Shown here: positions 63,070-64,000 of the stretch, in pieces | Numbering within the stretch: the first letter of the stretch is position 1 | Layout: each line of letters starts with the position of its first letter | Assembly: GCA_910577115.1 (NCBI GenBank) | Contig: CAJTMC010000021.1 | Coordinates: forward strand, 1 to 64,000 | Reading direction: 5' to 3' | Length of the DNA stretch: 64,000 bases | Origin: an uncultured Lachnospiraceae bacterium | GTDB taxonomy: Bacteria; Bacillota; Clostridia; Lachnospirales; Lachnospiraceae | Made by a program: the position numbers and the translations under genes | Notes under the pieces: generated by a model | What the model was told of the DNA's origin: nothing | Database searches by the model: none | The model's input: the letters and a program-made list of their open reading frames with translations, nothing else

Positions 63070-63081
63070 ACTTGCTCCTTC

Positions 63082-64000
63082 TCAAAAGATTTCCATATAG
63101 TACCGAAATCCTAATTGCAAAAGATTTTCTCTAATTTCAGAATAAAACTTGGGAGATGTTGCCATAATAATAAGACTGTCTTCCTTCTTGTCTATGTATT
63201 CCGTAACTGCACATACCCTATTGCCTAAAAGGCTTCTCTTGCTTTGTAGCCTATTTGACACTGCAATTCCATCTATTGCAATATCATACCGGTTCAACAC
63301 TTCTAGCACTTCCCTTGCAATATCTCCTGCGCCATAAAGAATAATGTGTTTTGCTTCCCTTATTGTCTCTATCCGTTCCTCAATATTTTGCTGCAACAGC
63401 CCATGGTAATTTTCATATCCTGTAACTATTCCATATAATTTCGCAATGTCTTTTTTTAAATCATTTTTTAATGTATACCCATCATTATCCGATGCATATC
63501 TCCTGTAGCAGCTGATAAAGCTGTGAAATACTGTATGAATATACTTTTCCACAGCTCTTTCCGCTCCCACATCAACATAATGCCCCAAATAATAATGTGT
63601 CAGCCAGCATATTATATAAAAATAGTCCGTCACATTCTTCCCATCTATATTTGCTGTCATAATTGAGTCGCTTCGTATACGGTATGTATACAGTTTTTCT
63701 TTCAGACAATATATCGTATCTGCCTTCATCATACATAAGAAATTAAACACTACATCTTCATATTTGATTCCATTGATAAATTTAATATTATTCTTAATCA
63801 AAAATTTTCTACTATATAATTTCGACCACGCACTATACACAATGCTATTTTTTTCTACCGTTTCTGTAAAATAATCCATTGCACTATGTCTGCCAGATTC
63901 TATATCAAACAAATGTTCATCATGACTATTCCCTAATTCATCATTCTTCACGTAATCAAAACATACTATATCCGCATTTTCTGACACTTCTACTGTTAAT
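63082..64000 (-). CDS. GT2 glycosyltransferase with C-terminal Rossmann-like domain (5' end missing)
   Basis: Only the last 306 codons are in the window and the frame is open at 64000. ADIVCFDYV and IKFINGIKYEDVVFNFLCMM are typical for the acceptor half of a GT2 domain. The N-terminal sugar-nucleotide half lies outside. The last 85 residues form the same accessory fold as in the neighbours (HIILYGAGDIAREVLEVLNR). It is probably the gene before the GT-D gene in the surface-polymer operon. The window edge prevents a full call. Confidence 0.7.
   Translation of the reverse strand, partial: LTVEVSENADIVCFDYVKNDELGNSHDEHLFDIESGRHSAMDYFTETVEKNSIVYSAWSKLYSRKFLIKNNIKFINGIKYEDVVFNFLCMMKADTIYCLKEKLYTYRIRSDSIMTANIDGKNVTDYFYIICWLTHYYLGHYVDVGAERAVEKYIHTVFHSFISCYRRYASDNDGYTLKNDLKKDIAKLYGIVTGYENYHGLLQQNIEERIETIREAKHIILYGAGDIAREVLEVLNRYDIAIDGIAVSNRLQSKRSLLGNRVCAVTEYIDKKEDSLIIMATSPKFYSEIRENLLQLGFRYYMEIF

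Overview
The window looks like a chromosomal segment of a motile, low-to-mid GC Gram-positive anaerobe of the class Clostridia, most likely a Lachnospiraceae member related to Roseburia, Agathobacter or Butyrivibrio. The reasons are Gram-positive style ribosome binding sites (AGGAGG), several TTG/GTG starts, an L10 leader, a FliW/CsrA pair next to the flagellins, several glycosylated-type flagellins, DUF4860-like and DUF5722-like proteins, and fused or teichoic-acid-like polyol phosphate genes. The genus cannot be fixed from sequence reading alone.

Layout. (1) 1-22.7 kb is the transcription/translation core, nearly all on the minus strand: rpmG-secE-nusG-rplK-rplA, then a CapA-like gene, the L10 leader with rplJ-rplL, rpoB-rpoC, and finally the str operon rpsL-rpsG-fusA-tuf. 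It is interrupted by a plus-strand block (5.1-9.3 kb) holding a transglutaminase-like lipoprotein and a small type II secretion/type IV pilus-like set (GspF/PilC plus four pilin-like proteins, without an ATPase). Four consensus SigA promoters (before rpsL, rpoB, rplJ and rpmG) punctuate the cluster. (2) 23-33.2 kb mixes motility and sugar-transfer genes: a FliD-like orphan, GT2 glycosyltransferases, a GT11 fucosyltransferase-like gene, a small helical protein, an AAA ATPase (DUF4143 type) and one flagellin. (3) 33.2-47.7 kb is a late flagellar region: two more flagellins, then an operon read from flgM through flgN, two flgK paralogues, flgL, fliW, csrA, flaG, fliD, fliS and a small chaperone-like gene. 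(4) 47.7-56.3 kb holds a fused homocysteine methyltransferase/methylene-THF reductase with its TetR regulator, a DUF5722 glycosidase-like protein, and an operon of a sugar-type solute-binding lipoprotein with a membrane GGDEF-EAL protein. (5) 56.3-64 kb is a minus-strand cell-surface polymer operon (polyol dehydrogenase, IspD/TarI-like cytidylyltransferase, ribulose-phosphate epimerase-like protein, TagF-like polymerase and three glycosyltransferase-type proteins) that runs off the right end.

How the genes work together. The motility genes appear to be joined by SigD (sigma-28) promoters with a TAAA-N16/17-YCGATA core before each flagellin, before flgM, before the GT11 gene and before a small helical protein. 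This predicts that flagellin modification genes are made at the same time as flagellin. FlgM would hold sigma-28 until hook completion. FliW and CsrA would tune flagellin translation: two of the three flagellin leaders carry short perfect hairpins with a GGA motif in the loop, the classical CsrA site, close to the start codon. The GGDEF-EAL protein links an external, possibly carbohydrate, signal to c-di-GMP and so perhaps to motility.

The most interesting items are the CsrA hairpins and long structured leader of the flagellins, the duplicated sigma-28 promoter element before the fucosyltransferase, the 16-bp tandem repeat that copies the flagellin stop context, the ATPase-less pilus-like operon inside the ribosomal cluster, and a run of four surface-polymer enzymes that all carry the same kind of Rossmann-like accessory domain. 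No CRISPR array, tRNA, rRNA, insertion sequence or phage gene was recognised.
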